Of a stretch of DNA of 64,000 nt, positions 11,309 to 22,739 are shown in pieces. The stretch is from Valencia hispanica (Eukaryota; Chordata; Actinopteri; Cyprinodontiformes; Valenciidae): NCBI GenBank assembly GCA_963556495.2, contig OY747702.1, positions 41,583,680 through 41,647,679 on the forward strand, written 5' to 3'. Below the pieces are notes generated by a model that worked only from the letters and a program-made list of their open reading frames with translations, was not told the DNA's origin and did not search any database. The number at the start of each line of letters is the position of its first letter. Position 1 is the first letter of the stretch. The position numbers and the translations under genes are program-made.

Positions 11309-13901
11309 GAACTTGTATCAAAGTATAATCCTCAGCCTGGTAGTGGCTCAGTTTTCATTTGTGAAAATACCAGTTAGTCAGTAACACCCATCCGCACACA
11401 TCAGCTTTTAAGCTATTTTGTTATTTTTGAGTATACATTTAATATTTACAGCAAATATTATAGTTTTTAGAGCAATACAGCCTATAAATAATAAAGTAAA
11501 GAAACAAATCATAATTGGTCTTTCTATTGATTTCCAAAGTAGTTTAGAACTTAGGCAGCACATTTTAAACAGAAAAGCGCAATTTTTATTTTTAGTACAT
11601 ATATTGTTTTGCTAAAAAAGGCTCAGGGAATATGTTGATAAGACTCCATACTATAAAATAAGCTGATCCATGCGTGTAAACTTCAGAGTTACAATCCTGG
11701 TTAGATCTGAGGCTAAACTGTGGTAAATTAAGGGAAGACTTGACTTGCAACAGAGTGCTTCAAATTTCTTTGTAGGGCGCTGGACTGTTAGTTCTTGAAG
11801 CAGTTCATAACACAAATATGAACTGGAGATTTGGCCATCACTACTTTTCTCTGGGTAGACATTGTGCTACCCCCACCCTTTCTAAAAATTGCAAGCTTTT
11901 TTAGTTGCTTTTTTTTTTTTTTTACATATCGCTCAGTTTTGTTCATGAAAATTAATATAATTATCCTGAGCTAAATGCCTTGAACACAATCGAGAAGTGA
12001 AAGTTATGAAACTAAGAATAAATTAGTATGCAGGATGTAAATAGTCACGCAAGAAGTTACTGAGTTACCCCCTCCCCAAAAAATAAATTAGTTCTACACT
12101 AAAGCATTGTTTCACTATTTTATTGTGACCAGAAAATATACGATGCATGTGCAGCAGAACTATTTTCTAAAAGTCAAATCTTTGCCTTCTGCTTTTCAAT
12201 TTCTCCTGAAGTTGTTTTCCATTTTCTTTATGGTTTACAGCACACTGTAGGGTAGTTATGCAGGCATCTTTGAGCAGAGGAACCAAAAAGCTCTTTCCGA
12301 ACAGCATGAAGCATGGAACTGGGACATAGCCATTGTGACATGCCAGGCTGTAAATGTAGCACATATTGTGTTTCAAACCCCAAACTCAGATTGAAAAATA
12401 ATGCTGGGGTACAGTGCAATCAGCAGGCTCACAGAGCTCTGTCATGTTTTAATTCTCGAGTTTTGTGAAGACGGGAAAGGAAAGTGAAGCAGGTTTTAGC
12501 AGCTCACTGATTAATAGCGCTGTGTGTAAATAAGCATTTCAGGATCAGCCGAGCAGACTTAAATTGATTGCTCTCTCTCAGCCATTCTTTCAGAGTGACA
12601 GACAACACAGTGCACATTAAGCAACTACGCACTCTTTCTGTGAAATGCTCCAAAGTGCACAGATGATTCTTTCAATCTATCACTACAGCAAAATGCAGTA
12701 ACGATATTCAAGGTTGCACTTGGGCATGTAAAATGAAAAGGTTTAGTGCCTGCTGGGACAGCAGGGGGAGTGCAGGGAGAGGAGGAGAGAGGTGATGGAT
12801 AGTCCAACTTCCTGCAGGAGAAAGGTTTGATTAATGGTCGTCCACTCGGCAAAACACACCAGCTGTGAGGGGAGATAAGTACCAATACAAAGAGCAAATT
12901 ACTGTCTCTACTGTCATAATTAACCTCGAAGACCATGACACACAGGAAGTGTAGATTCCCATAGAAACAGCCTCACTTCCCAAACTGCATAATAATTCCC
13001 TTCAGGGACTTAAACAAACAACAAGAATGACAAAAAAAGTGGCCCTTTAGTGTCAAAAACATGTTTTAGTTCCAAGATTTAAGGCTTTTTTCTTGCAGTG
13101 TGAGCTGGTCCTAAAGATGTATGAGCAAATTACTGGCTGGAGTTGTTTGAATATAAGGAGTCTGCTGTGGCAATGATTGCCAACACTCCAGCCGAGCTCA
13201 TCCCCAAGAGTAGAATGGATATCCAAACGGTCTTCCCTTGGGGAAAAATTTGGAGTTATACCTTTCTATGTACAAGAGGAAAGAAATTAGGTAACTTTTT
13301 AGGCTTTGAACTCACAGCTCAACTCTTTGTAAACGTTTAGTCACAGCTGGAGGAGTTCTGGAGTGAGAATTGTGTGAGAGGTGACTGTGAAAACCATCTG
13401 CACCGTGTTCCAAATAACATTTTAACTACAGTTTTTAATCAGTTAGTTGAAAATACAAGCAACCTTGAGCAGAAGGGCAGAAAGCATTCCACCTGCCGGA
13501 CCCACTCACCGTGAAAGGACATAATTATTTTCCATGTTTTCAGTTCACAGCAGCCTTAAACACATTAGCCCCCAAAGTTTCACCACAGAGAAGCTAGCCT
13601 TTGATAACAGCTAATGAGTACCGCACTGAATTTTTCAACCATAATTTTATTTGAAGGCGAACTGATTGGAAACATGTGCCCAAGTGTAAGAACAATTTAT
13701 GGGTCTCTCACTAACGACCTTTCTACACACCGTATAGTCCAGTACACACATTTATCATTACACACAACCCAGCAGATAACTTGACTCACTTACTTCATGC
13801 TCAGCTTAAAGCTGCAGTCCGGATAATATATTTATGTATCAAAGTTTTATAAATCTTTAAAATGATAGTGGGGTTCAATACTATGATAAAAAGGCTAGTC
13901 C
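11309..13901. other. Unassigned AT-rich DNA
   Basis: No recognisable gene or repeat. The interval contains a T run near 11911-11924 and several short motif-free frames. Confidence 0.45.
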
Positions 13902-13913
13902 TCCACAACACTT
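13902..13913. repeat. Left 12-bp target duplication of Rex3
   Basis: TCCACAACACTT is repeated at 15133-15144 and brackets the Rex3 insertion. Confidence 0.85.
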
Positions 13914-15132
13914 CCATCCATCCATCCATCCATCCATTTTCTTCCGCTTATCCGGGGTCGGGTCGCGGGGGCAGCAGCCTAAGCAAAGAGACCCAGACTT
14001 CCCTCTCCCCAGTCACTTGTTCCAGCTCCTCGGGACCCCAAGGCGTTCCCAGGCCAGCCAAGAAACATAGTCCCTCCAGCGTGTCCTGGGCCTTCCCCTG
14101 GGCCTCCTCCCGGTGAGACGTGCCTGAAACACCTCACCAGGGAGGCGTCCAGGAGGCATCCTGACCAGATGCCCGAGCCACCTCAACTGACTCCTCTCGA
14201 TGTGGAGAAGCAGCGGCTCTACTCTGAGCCCCCTCCGGATGACTGAGCTTCTCACCCTATCTCTAAGGGAGAGCCCAGACAGTCTGCGGAGGAAACTCAT
14301 TTCAGCCGCTTGTATCCGTGATCTCGTTCTTTCGGTCACCACCCAGAGTTCGTGACCATAGATGAGGGTAGGAACGTAGATCGACCGGTAAATCGAGAGC
14401 TTCGCCATTTGGCTCAGCTCTCTCTTCACCACGACCGACCGGTAGAGCGCCCGCATAACTGCAGATGCCCCACCAATCCGTCTATCGATCTCCCGCTCCA
14501 TTTTTCCCTCATTCGTGAACAAGACCCCCAGATACTTAAACTCCTCCACTTGGGGAAGGACCCCATCCCAGACCCGGAGGAGGCACCCCACCCTTTTCCG
14601 GCTCAAGACCAAGGCCTCGGATTTTGAGGTGCTGATTCTCATCCCAGCCGCTTCACACTCGGCTGCGAACCGCTCCAGCGAAAGCTGTAGATCACGCTCC
14701 GATGAAGCCAACAGGACCACATCATCTGCAAAAAGCAGAGACCCAATCCTGAGGCCACCAAAACGGATCCCCTCAACGCCTTGGCTGCGCCTAGAGATCC
14801 TGTCCATAAAAGTTAGAAACAGGATCGGTGACAAAGGGCAACCTTGGCGGAGTCCAACTCTCACTGGAAACAAGCCCGACTTACTGCCGGCAATGCGAAC
14901 CAAACTCTGGCACCGGTCGTACAGGGACCTAACAGCCCGTATCAAGGGGCCCGGTACCCCATACTCCCGGAGCACCCCCCACAGGGCCCCCCGAGGGACA
15001 CGGTCAAACGCCTTCTCCAAGTCCACAAAACACATGTAGACCGGTTGGGCGAACTCCCACGCACCCTCCAGGACCCTGCTGAGGGTGTAGAGCTGGTCCA
15101 GTGTTCCACGGCTAGGACGAAAACCGCATTGT
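13914..15132 (-). mobile_element. Rex3: Rex3 non-LTR retrotransposon (RTE clade), 5'-truncated
   Basis: The 3' end (left side) is a run of GGAT units on the minus strand, the usual Rex3 terminus, just after the stop codon region. The plus strand contains CGGTGACAAAGGGCAACC, the sequence I know as a Rex3 diagnostic priming site in fish surveys. The element is cut off inside the reverse-transcriptase gene at 15132. It is bracketed by 12-bp duplications, so 5' truncation during target-primed insertion is the simplest explanation. The reading frame is still open, which points to a recent insertion. Confidence 0.93.
14013..15131 (-). CDS. Rex3 reverse transcriptase, C-terminal part (5'-truncated, frame open)
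   Basis: About 372 codons run without interruption to a stop at 14013-14015; the frame also continues 20 codons upstream into flanking DNA by chance. Motifs in order are FVDLEKAFDRVPR (finger/palm, first catalytic Asp region), LRQGCPLSP, and FADDVVLLASS, which holds the catalytic Asp pair. These are followed by a thumb/connection region with FKYLGVLF and the conserved C-terminal block RRPRGRPRTRWRDYV. The endonuclease and the first RT motifs are missing because the insertion is truncated. The product would not be functional alone. The intact frame contrasts with the decayed Rex3 copies at 33 kb and 53 kb. Confidence 0.92.
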   Translation of the reverse strand, partial: QCGFRPSRGTLDQLYTLSRVLEGAWEFAQPVYMCFVDLEKAFDRVPRGALWGVLREYGVPGPLIRAVRSLYDRCQSLVRIAGSKSGLFPVRVGLRQGCPLSPILFLTFMDRISRRSQGVEGIRFGGLRIGSLLFADDVVLLASSERDLQLSLERFAAECEAAGMRISTSKSEALVLSRKRVGCLLRVWDGVLPQVEEFKYLGVLFTNEGKMEREIDRRIGGASAVMRALYRSVVVKRELSQMAKLSIYRSIYVPTLIYGHELWVVTERTRSRIQAAEMSFLRRLSGLSLRDRVRSSVIRRGLRVEPLLLHIERSQLRWLGHLVRMPPGRLPGEVFQARLTGRRPRGRPRTRWRDYVSWLAWERLGVPRSWNK

Positions 15133-15144
15133 TCCACAACACTT
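15133..15144. repeat. Right 12-bp target duplication of Rex3
   Basis: Exact copy of 13902-13913. Confidence 0.85.
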
Positions 15145-15689
15145 ATTTTTCTTAATCCCACCTTCCTCCCGTAGACCCCTATGCATTTCACACTGAGCGG
15201 CTAATTTTTTTAGCCAAAAGAATTTGAGTTTCCGCATTGTCGGCGCTCAATTAATGTGCATGTGGATTGCGGAAACATGTGAACATGACCCACACAGACC
15301 GCTCCGTGTCTTCCTGTTTACAGTCGCCATATTGTGAGAGAGCATCAGTCATACAGAAGTTGCTCACCTCCGAAATATCCATAGCAAAAATACAATCGGG
15401 TGGTGCTCAATAGTGCTTGATGCTTTGACTCGCTGTGTCGCCACAGGTGATGCGCGTGCACAACTGCTGCAGTAGGCCCATTCCGAGCGCGTTTTAACTC
15501 CTATGCTCCTACGTTTCATGCCAAGGTTAACATGGCTTCCAGTACTACGACTTCGTCCAGTGTTCCTTCCAGTGATGAGGTTACTTTAGAAAACTACATT
15601 GCATATAGTTATATAGTCAGACGTCTGCCGCGTATGTATTCTGAATAGTAGATTCTACACTTACGAGAACACTTTCTGCCCTTCGGTGG
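15145..15689. other. Unassigned DNA between two insertions
   Basis: No gene or recognised repeat. Composition is moderate, with several CpGs near 15230-15500. Confidence 0.45.
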
Positions 15690-16485
15690 GGCGCCCCGAC
15701 ATAGGGCAGGGGCGCCCCACCGATAGCTGCAGCGGATGGATGGCATCCCCAGGCCAAGTTCAGCCAGCACCTGGACACTAAGTTGTACCAGCTCCCAAAT
15801 CCTGATCCCACGTAACGCAGAGCGCTGAGAGCAGGCATCAAACAAAGGCCAGGGCCGGTCCAACCCGCCAATGAACCGACCATGCACGATGCACACAGAA
15901 CAGGTGATCGAACGAGCAGAGACGCTGGATCCGTATCCCGCCGAGCCACCGAACAGGCACCACCCAACATTCCCAAACCTGGAACCCCTGAAAGAGGTGC
16001 CCCAACCAACTAAGGGATGACATCGGCCCAGCGCGTCGGCCAGACCGACACACCGGTCCCCCAGGCCCGGCCAGGCACGCACCAGGAGGGAACCGGATTG
16101 ACCACCAACGCACCAGTGGGCAGGGACATCCGTCAGTAGCAGGGAGTGATGGAGGGGAAATAGCCCCCCCATTAAATGTAAGGCCTGAGGTGCGCCAGGC
16201 AAGAGGGCAGCCCAAGACCCAACCTGACAGGTAGACAAAGACATACAGTCACAGTCATACGTTCCCTCCCTCTTAAACACATACATTCTCACTGACTCAC
16301 CAAGACACCCAAGAAAAGACGCTGTACCCTCACTCACACACCCCATACACACTTTATGCCCTCAGGTCCACGTACCGATGCCCCAGTAGAGCAACCAGCC
16401 CCCGGACCCGGGAGATGGACCCCCTACCTTCTAGGACGGAGACAAGCAGACCGCCATGGGCCCCCACAGTGGCGAACAGGATCTC
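15690..16485 (-). mobile_element. GC-rich internal fragment of the unclassified poly(A) retroelement
   Basis: The stretch is the reverse complement of about 43650-44230, sharing for example the block around CCACCGATAGCTGCAG and the block around ATGCCCCAGTAGAGC. It therefore represents the part of the element upstream of the 3' segment seen at 10.4 kb. A 247-codon minus-strand open frame (15609-16352) spans it. Other frames are open as well, as expected of GC-rich DNA, and no domain is visible, so I do not call it a gene. The fragment lacks the AT-rich 3' part and the tail. Confidence 0.7.
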
Positions 16486-16489
16486 CTCC

Positions 16490-17279
16490 GTCGTCACCGG
16501 AGATAAAGGGAGGCTTTATGGAGCCCAGCGGCCCCGAGCCGTATCAATTCGAGCCGCTGGCTCAAGGCGCTGAGTCAGCACTGCCCGAGGCCGGCGCTGC
16601 TGCTGAGGCAGAGGGAGACAGGATGGGTCCAGTATCTGAGTGGTAATGCTAACATAGGCTAATGTTCAAAACAGTATGTTAGCTATGCTAACTAAGTGCT
16701 AATGTGATAATAATGGTAACCTGAAAAATGCAATCCAACTCCAAACTCACCATTGGGTGAGTGTGTCTGAGAGATGGTTTTATACCCAAACCCACGGGGC
16801 GTGTCTGTGAGACCATGCCTGTGATGTAAAGAGTGGAAAAGATGTACCGCTCTCCACCAATCACAAAATTCAAATGCAGTAACCACAGTTCAACCCTAAG
16901 AGGGCAGCACTAAGATGTTTTTAGACCAAAAAGTGTAGAATTAAACAAGTAAAAAAATCCCCAGAAACTGAGAGATTGTATTGGTAAAGACCAATTTATA
17001 CAGTTTATAGGCAAAAAAAAGTTGTTTTGGGGTTTAGTTACTCTTTAACCTGTCAATTTTACAGATTCTTTTTTTTCTGCAGAAATCTGTCCTCTTCTGT
17101 ACATATTGATGGCATGGAGTAACTTGTAAATCCAGTCACGGTTTTGTATCATATAATTTAAATGGTTTGACACTTCCAGTACAATTTATTGCATTGGTAA
17201 TTTTAGAGTGTATATTTTGTTTTCAAAGAAAACAAAACATTCTGTTGCCAAATAGATAAAATACAACTTTAGTTACTCT
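16490..17279 (-). mobile_element. TTAA-flanked DNA transposon, copy 1 (truncated at left)
   Basis: The stretch matches 49030-49800 in inverted orientation over most of its length. Its right end reads TAGTTACTCT followed by TTAA (17280-17283). A second, internal copy of the same terminal motif, GGGGTTTAGTTACTCT plus TTAA, lies at 17029-17048. The left part is cut off where the GC-rich retroelement fragment begins. No transposase frame is present. TTAA targets are used by piggyBac and Kolobok elements; the family is not resolved here. Confidence 0.7.
17209..17250. other. 42-bp palindromic segment, inverted relative to copy 2
   Basis: The segment has 10-bp perfect arms (TTTTGTTTTC and GAAAACAAAA) around a 3-base centre and begins TG and ends CA. 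The same 42 bp lies at 49047-49088 in the same plus-strand orientation, although the surrounding element is in the opposite orientation there. Confidence 0.9.
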
Positions 17280-17283
17280 TTAA

Positions 17284-19066
17284 GGACCACCCAGTGGTGG
17301 ACTCATTAACTTGACTTTAAACCACAGTAATGGTATGACAGAAAATGTCTGAGGTTTCGCAGCTGTAATATTTAAAGTTAAATAAGTTAACATATACTTC
17401 TATTCCTTGAATGTCACAAGGGAGAACCCTGACTATATATATATATATATATATATATTTACATTGAGAAAACAAATCATCTCCAACTTTGCTATTCCTT
17501 GTGATCAAATTACTTGCAAAGGTCTTCAACAGAAGGTTAAGCAAAAATTCTTTAAAATGAACACACATTTTGAATTTCTCATTTGATACTTAATGAAGTG
17601 ATCAGGTTTTATTGTTGAAAGTAAAGTGTCAAAAACAGGCAAAGGGTAATGGCTATTTCTTTTCAAAGCCAAATGGAAGAGTCACAAGTTGTTTTTTCTA
17701 CCTGCATCTCTTCATTGTGCTGCCACTTGATACTGTGGTCATGTCTCAGTAGGTGAGACAACACACTGGATGTGTTGCTGCTAACATAAGCAACACATCT
17801 GGTCACAGTTTTAACGAGTTTTTGACCAAAAGAGGAATCACGGTAATGTGATATGAAACACATTCATGCGTCACACCAAAGTGTTGTTTTTTTACGTGAG
17901 AAGTTGCCGTGCTGTCAGCTTTGATAATGCATTTGTCTTGTGTTCAAACCCCCAATAGAACAGCCTAAGCTGGTGAAACAGACGGGAGGAGAAACAACAA
18001 GGGACAGAGAACAGTGATGAGAGAATATGTGATCTAGAGAGCAGTGTTGTCCTTGTCAAAACGCTTTGTTTTCTCATTAAGTAAATACTTTTTAGATAGA
18101 TATCCTGTGTTTATTGGCCAAGCAAGTATTTATCATAGCCTACCATGGTCAAAGTTGAACAGTTTTCAAATTCGTCTGTAGTAAAGCTCAGGGTCCGCCG
18201 AAATGTGCACAGCTCCACACCAAGGTGGGCACTGAGATCCACACGAACACACACACACAAAAATAGTTGTCGATTTTGGTCTGAAAGCCCCATTATCCGC
18301 CATTTTCTTACCACCTTACCACCTTCGGTTGTACAAAATACAAAGTAAATACAAAATCTTGAATATCAGACTAAATGTTTTTTTAACATCTGCTGAACTA
18401 AACAATAGAAACGTGTCACGAACTAAGAGAAGCAAACAAAACAGGACAGGAGTCAAACAATATTTGTGTGGAGTTTGGAGAGATGGTTACATTAGATAGA
18501 GAGCAGGTCACCGCTTACTGTACATCAATACCATTGTGTTGCATCACGCCTCTTTTGTACTGCCTGCACACTGCTGTTAAAGCTGTTTGGACCAGTGTTG
18601 ATAAGTACATGTGAGTGACACAGACATAATGATGAGAGGGTCCTATTGGCACAACTATAGTTTGATTTATAGGACAAAGTAATATTTTTCCATTGTTGCA
18701 GACATGCCTTCAGTTAACCTTTACTTCCATAAACAGCACAGAGCTGTGTACAGAGAGCATGGTTAATCTTAGACTTTGTTTCCATTCCAACAAACGTAAG
18801 CGGCAGAAATTCATCTCCACAAAGGTCTTATTTGATTTATATGGTAAACTGTGCAGGTCCAGTCCTGTAAATCAAATCACAAGGAATTAATGTTTCCTGA
18901 GAGAGTGAAAATACCACAGCCAGCTGGGAGATAAAAATGAAATACTGCAAACTGTTTCATTAAATGTCAACAAATTATCTTTCTTCAAAAAAAACCCATG
19001 GGCATTTAATATGCTAAATGTTTATAGATTCAATCTATCTAAAAACAATAGATATTATTGTTTATA

Positions 19067-19071
<5 letters not shown>
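17284..19071. other. Unassigned AT-rich DNA with a short (AT)n tract
   Basis: There is a 25-bp AT dinucleotide run at 17434-17458 and a short CA run near 18247. No gene or recognised repeat family is seen. Confidence 0.5.

Positions 19072-19142
<71 letters not shown>
19072..19142. repeat. (AT)n microsatellite
   Basis: About 35 units of AT, just upstream of the THAP-bearing transposon. Confidence 0.97.
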
Positions 19143-19145
<3 letters not shown>

Positions 19146-19255
19146 GATTGGTAAAACACGTTTTTTAAAACTGCACACACAAAACCCCAAACATCACACA
19201 CAAATTCCTGAACCCTGGCATCCCTTTGCGAAACCACTCTTTACCATCAAATCTC

Positions 19256-19259
19256 TTAA
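19256..19259. repeat. TTAA target duplication, left
   Basis: Pairs with TTAA at 20668-20671 at the outer edges of the inverted repeats. Confidence 0.75.
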
Positions 19260-20667
19260 AGGGAACCCCGGCTATAAAGACATGTAGGCCCTAATAAGCC
19301 ACAATTTTTCTCTTGTACCAAAATATGTTGTTAGAAATACATAAAATATTGCCATTGATTTACAAAATGTATAATATTTAGTACATATTTTGATCTACGT
19401 AGGACGCCATGTTTTCCGCACGCAATGCACTCTGTGGGCTTATATTGGTTGCACTTCTTAGAATAGCTATTGACACCAGTGTTTGTTTACGTGCTCACAG
19501 TAGTAATTATTAAGTAAAATGCCACATTGTGCTGCTTTTGGATGCCATTTCCAGTCAAAAGGCAACAAGGGGCGTGCTGTGAGTTTACATTGCTTTCCTA
19601 CGGACATGAAGAGGAGAAAGCAGTGGGAAGATGCCTGTGGACGGACACAACTTCCCAAAGATCCGCGGCTGTGTTCCCGACATTTTTCTCCTGATGCGTT
19701 TGAGGCTTTTAGTCAACCACAACTGCTGAAAGATCTCACCGGAGCGGCTGGGTATAAGCGAAGACTGAAACTAAATGCTTTTCCGACTATTTTCCCACAC
19801 AAAGAGCCTTAATGCCCTCGGGGAGAAAGTGAAATGCGCGGTAAAATGCGCCAAAGACAAGAGACGCTGGACGCTCTCCTGAGCAGACAACCCGCTCCTG
19901 GAGTTGCCGCTTCTGTCACGTTAGGCCAACCATCAGACACTCCACTCGTCATGAATGAAGCTGATAATTCACCTCTCCAGTCAGTAAAGCAATCAGTAAG
20001 TGTAACAATACAGTGTTCTCCAAATTTGACCAATGCTGCCACTCAGAGAGATTCAGATACGTCAGATGCATTTCACTGTATATATATCGTGTCACTGTAT
20101 ATCCTAATTATCTATAAAGCACAAGACAGCTCTGGATGCTAATAATCTCCAAAATTATTGACAATTGAATAAGTTTGATCACACGATAGCTTACCGTGAA
20201 CTTCTGCTGACAAAATGGGAGCTCTTGACAACAAACGCTCTCCCTCTCAGTTACAATGGAGACGCATTTTCCGTACATGCACCACCGGTTTTGTCCCATT
20301 CTCGCTTCATCCTGCCCTTCTTGCTTTTCATTTTGATGCTCGTTTTGTGAAACATAATCAGTGCAGTCCTCCTCATTAATGTTTCACTCGGGTTCAAATT
20401 GAAAAAGGCTAAACAGATTACATGTTTTTGTCGCTGAACAGTCACAACAAGGTCCCAAAGCCGGCCAGTGAAACCAAGGTGCAACCATATGACGTCACTA
20501 CCCAGAGTGCATTGTGACGCTAACAACAACAGCGACCTACAAGTTAAACTATTTTTACATATGTAAAAAAAAACAAAGACATCAAGAAGGTTTTTTATAC
20601 CACTTTATTATAACTGATACTAACATTTATCTTTTAAGAACTACAAGTGTTTGTAGCCGGGGTTCTT
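19260..20667 (+). mobile_element. Kolobok-like DNA transposon with TTAA target duplication and THAP gene
   Basis: The left end after TTAA (19256-19259) reads AGGGAACCCCGGCTATAAAG. The right end before TTAA (20668-20671), reverse-complemented, reads AAGAACCCCGGCTACAAAC. The match continues to about 27 bp of imperfect terminal inverted repeat. TTAA target duplications, ends starting purine-purine-G and an encoded THAP finger together fit the Kolobok superfamily as I know it. At 1408 bp, with no recognisable DDE transposase frame, it is a deleted or non-autonomous copy. A THAP-bearing PIF/Harbinger relative is a less likely alternative, since those use different targets. Confidence 0.8.
19519..19812 (+). 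CDS. THAP zinc-finger protein of the transposon
   Basis: The 97-codon frame starts at an ATG giving MPHCAAFGC, the canonical THAP opening with the first two zinc-binding Cys. It continues with a LHCFPTDMKRRKQW block (the conserved FP and the W of the fold), then CSRHFSPDAF, which supplies the third Cys and the His of the C2CH site. It ends with LNAFPTIFPH, corresponding to the A-x-P-T-x-F end of the domain. The whole DNA-binding domain is therefore present and apparently intact. THAP domains in such transposons bind the element's own ends. The frame stops at 19810-19812 directly after the domain. A further frame (19834-20142) follows with no recognisable domain and may be a frameshifted continuation. 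Confidence 0.88.
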   Translation: MPHCAAFGCHFQSKGNKGRAVSLHCFPTDMKRRKQWEDACGRTQLPKDPRLCSRHFSPDAFEAFSQPQLLKDLTGAAGYKRRLKLNAFPTIFPHKEP

Positions 20668-20671
20668 TTAA
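20668..20671. repeat. TTAA target duplication, right
   Basis: Pairs with TTAA at 19256-19259. Confidence 0.75.
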
Positions 20672-22414
20672 CATGTTCACAAAATAGAACTTGTGTTTTC
20701 ATTTGGTAAACACAGCCATATTTTCAAATGACACTCAAATACCATTCATTGAATAAACACAACTCAGCTTTTGTCTGAACACTACCAAGCATGTAAGGAA
20801 CACTTAGGAGCAAAATTGAAAACACAATTATAGAAATGGAACACACTGAATCAATTACAATGCCCACTTCTCTCATAGGCAAACATAAAATATCATACAA
20901 ATTTTCAGACAAAACATTTTATTTTTAAACGTCACCCCCATTCAAGGATAAGCATCATGGGGCATCATGCCTCCGGTTTCTGTCTGGCCAGAGGGCCTCA
21001 TCAACATCGCAGGCGATGTCCTCCTGGTCCAAACTGCGCTGGAAAAACCGCCTAGAGTGCCGCATGAAGCCCTGACAGACCTCAAAGCCCACATCTCCAC
21101 AAGCCTCCTCCATGGCTTGCAACAGTGGAACCTGGCTCTGTGGGTTCCTTTCATACACCTTCCACCTCCAGGCTGAGAAGAACTCCTCAATGGGATTGAG
21201 GAAGGGGGAACAAGGTGGAAGGTATAGAACAGAAAACCGTGGGTGGTCCTGAAACCACTGATGCACCTGGGCAGCCTTGTGGAAGCTTACATTGTCCCAA
21301 ATTATGACATAGTTGACCCGTTGTGGGTTATCTATGCCATGATCAGGTCAAACAAGCACATCATTCAGGCTGTTTAGAAATTCAAGTAGAAGGGCTGTGT
21401 TGTATGCCCCTAGGTGGGCATGTCTGTGTAGGATGCCATGGTGGTTCATGGCCGCACACATAGTGATGTTGCCACCACGCAGGCCTGGGACCTCGATTAT
21501 GGCCCGGTGGCCAATCACATTTCTTCCCTGGTGCCTCTTCTTTATCAGGTTGAACTCAGCCTCATCCATGAAGATATATTCATAGATTTCATTGGCTGTG
21601 TCATAGTCCTGAATGCGCTGAAGCAGACAGTATGAGAATACAAGTTACACTATGGACACAGAGACACAGTATGCTACAGTGAGAAAATGTAGAAAAGGAA
21701 CACTATTACAGAAGATTCCTGTATAGTGGTACAATGCATGCATGTGTCAGTGATGAATGTATGGGACTTAAAAGCACATACTCTCGACGTAAGGCCTTCA
21801 CACGGTTTGTGTTGCATTGGAATGGAACCTTGTAGATTTGCTTCATTGTCATTAAATGTCTGTGAAGAATGCAATGTATTGTTGAGATACTGATTGAGTG
21901 GAGGTCATTGAAGATGGTATTGTCAGCCAGTACCCTTGTTTGTATCTGTTTTAGTGAGAGGCTATTGTTTTCACGGACCATGTCTACAATGGCTGTCTTG
22001 TGTTGTTGTGTGACAGCTCAAGCTCTTCTTCCACGATGAGGTTCTCTGGCAACACTGAAAAATATAAATACTGTGAGCACATTGTAGTCCACTGGTTCCC
22101 AAACTTTTCAGCTAGTGACCTCAAAGAGAGATTACTGTAGACACTAGCCCAAGACCCAAACGAATGAACAACAGATCTACAAGCTCAATGTGTCACTTTG
22201 CACTGGGTTGTGAGCTTGTACAGTTGCTTTTTTCACTACTTTTTACTGTACATATTTGTTTTCTAATTCTGTATTTCATGGAATTTCTTGGATTTTTCTT
22301 TAATTTCTTCATGAAATTACAGTACCTGTGGAAGAAAAATGACATTTGCTTTTCACAGTAATTCATGGAAATTTTTGCTTTCTTGGAATCCTTTGTCTTT
22401 ACTTAAATGTTTTG

Positions 22415-22442
22415 AAATAATAATAATAATAATAATAATAAT
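22415..22442. repeat. (ATA)n microsatellite in the transposase intron
   Basis: Nine or so ATA units lie within intron 1 of the transposase pseudogene. Confidence 0.95.
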
Positions 22443-22739
22443 TAAGAACAGATTGTAGGAAACAGAATAAAGGAACCCAAAACAATGTGACTGAAGCCCA
22501 CACATGTGTCCCAAAACACAGTTTAGGAAACAGTGCTGTAGTCTATTGAATGCAGTATTACAATACACATGGAAAATAGATTTTGTACCTGTTCTCCATC
22601 CTGAAAGTACTAATGATGGTCGACACTGTGAAGCAGCTGAGATTTGGCTGGACCCTCTGGCTAGCCTCCCTCATGGTCAACCCATGGTTGAGCACATAGT
22701 GCGATACAGTAGCATGAATCTCATTAGAAATTCAGATTC

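Noticed and set aside
14515..15039. 174-codon plus-strand open frame
   Set aside because: Antisense shadow of the Rex3 reverse transcriptase.
15609..16352. 247-codon minus-strand open frame
   Set aside because: It lies in GC-rich repeat sequence, overlaps other long frames on the same strand, has no domain, and its related copy at 43.7-44.2 kb does not keep the same frame.
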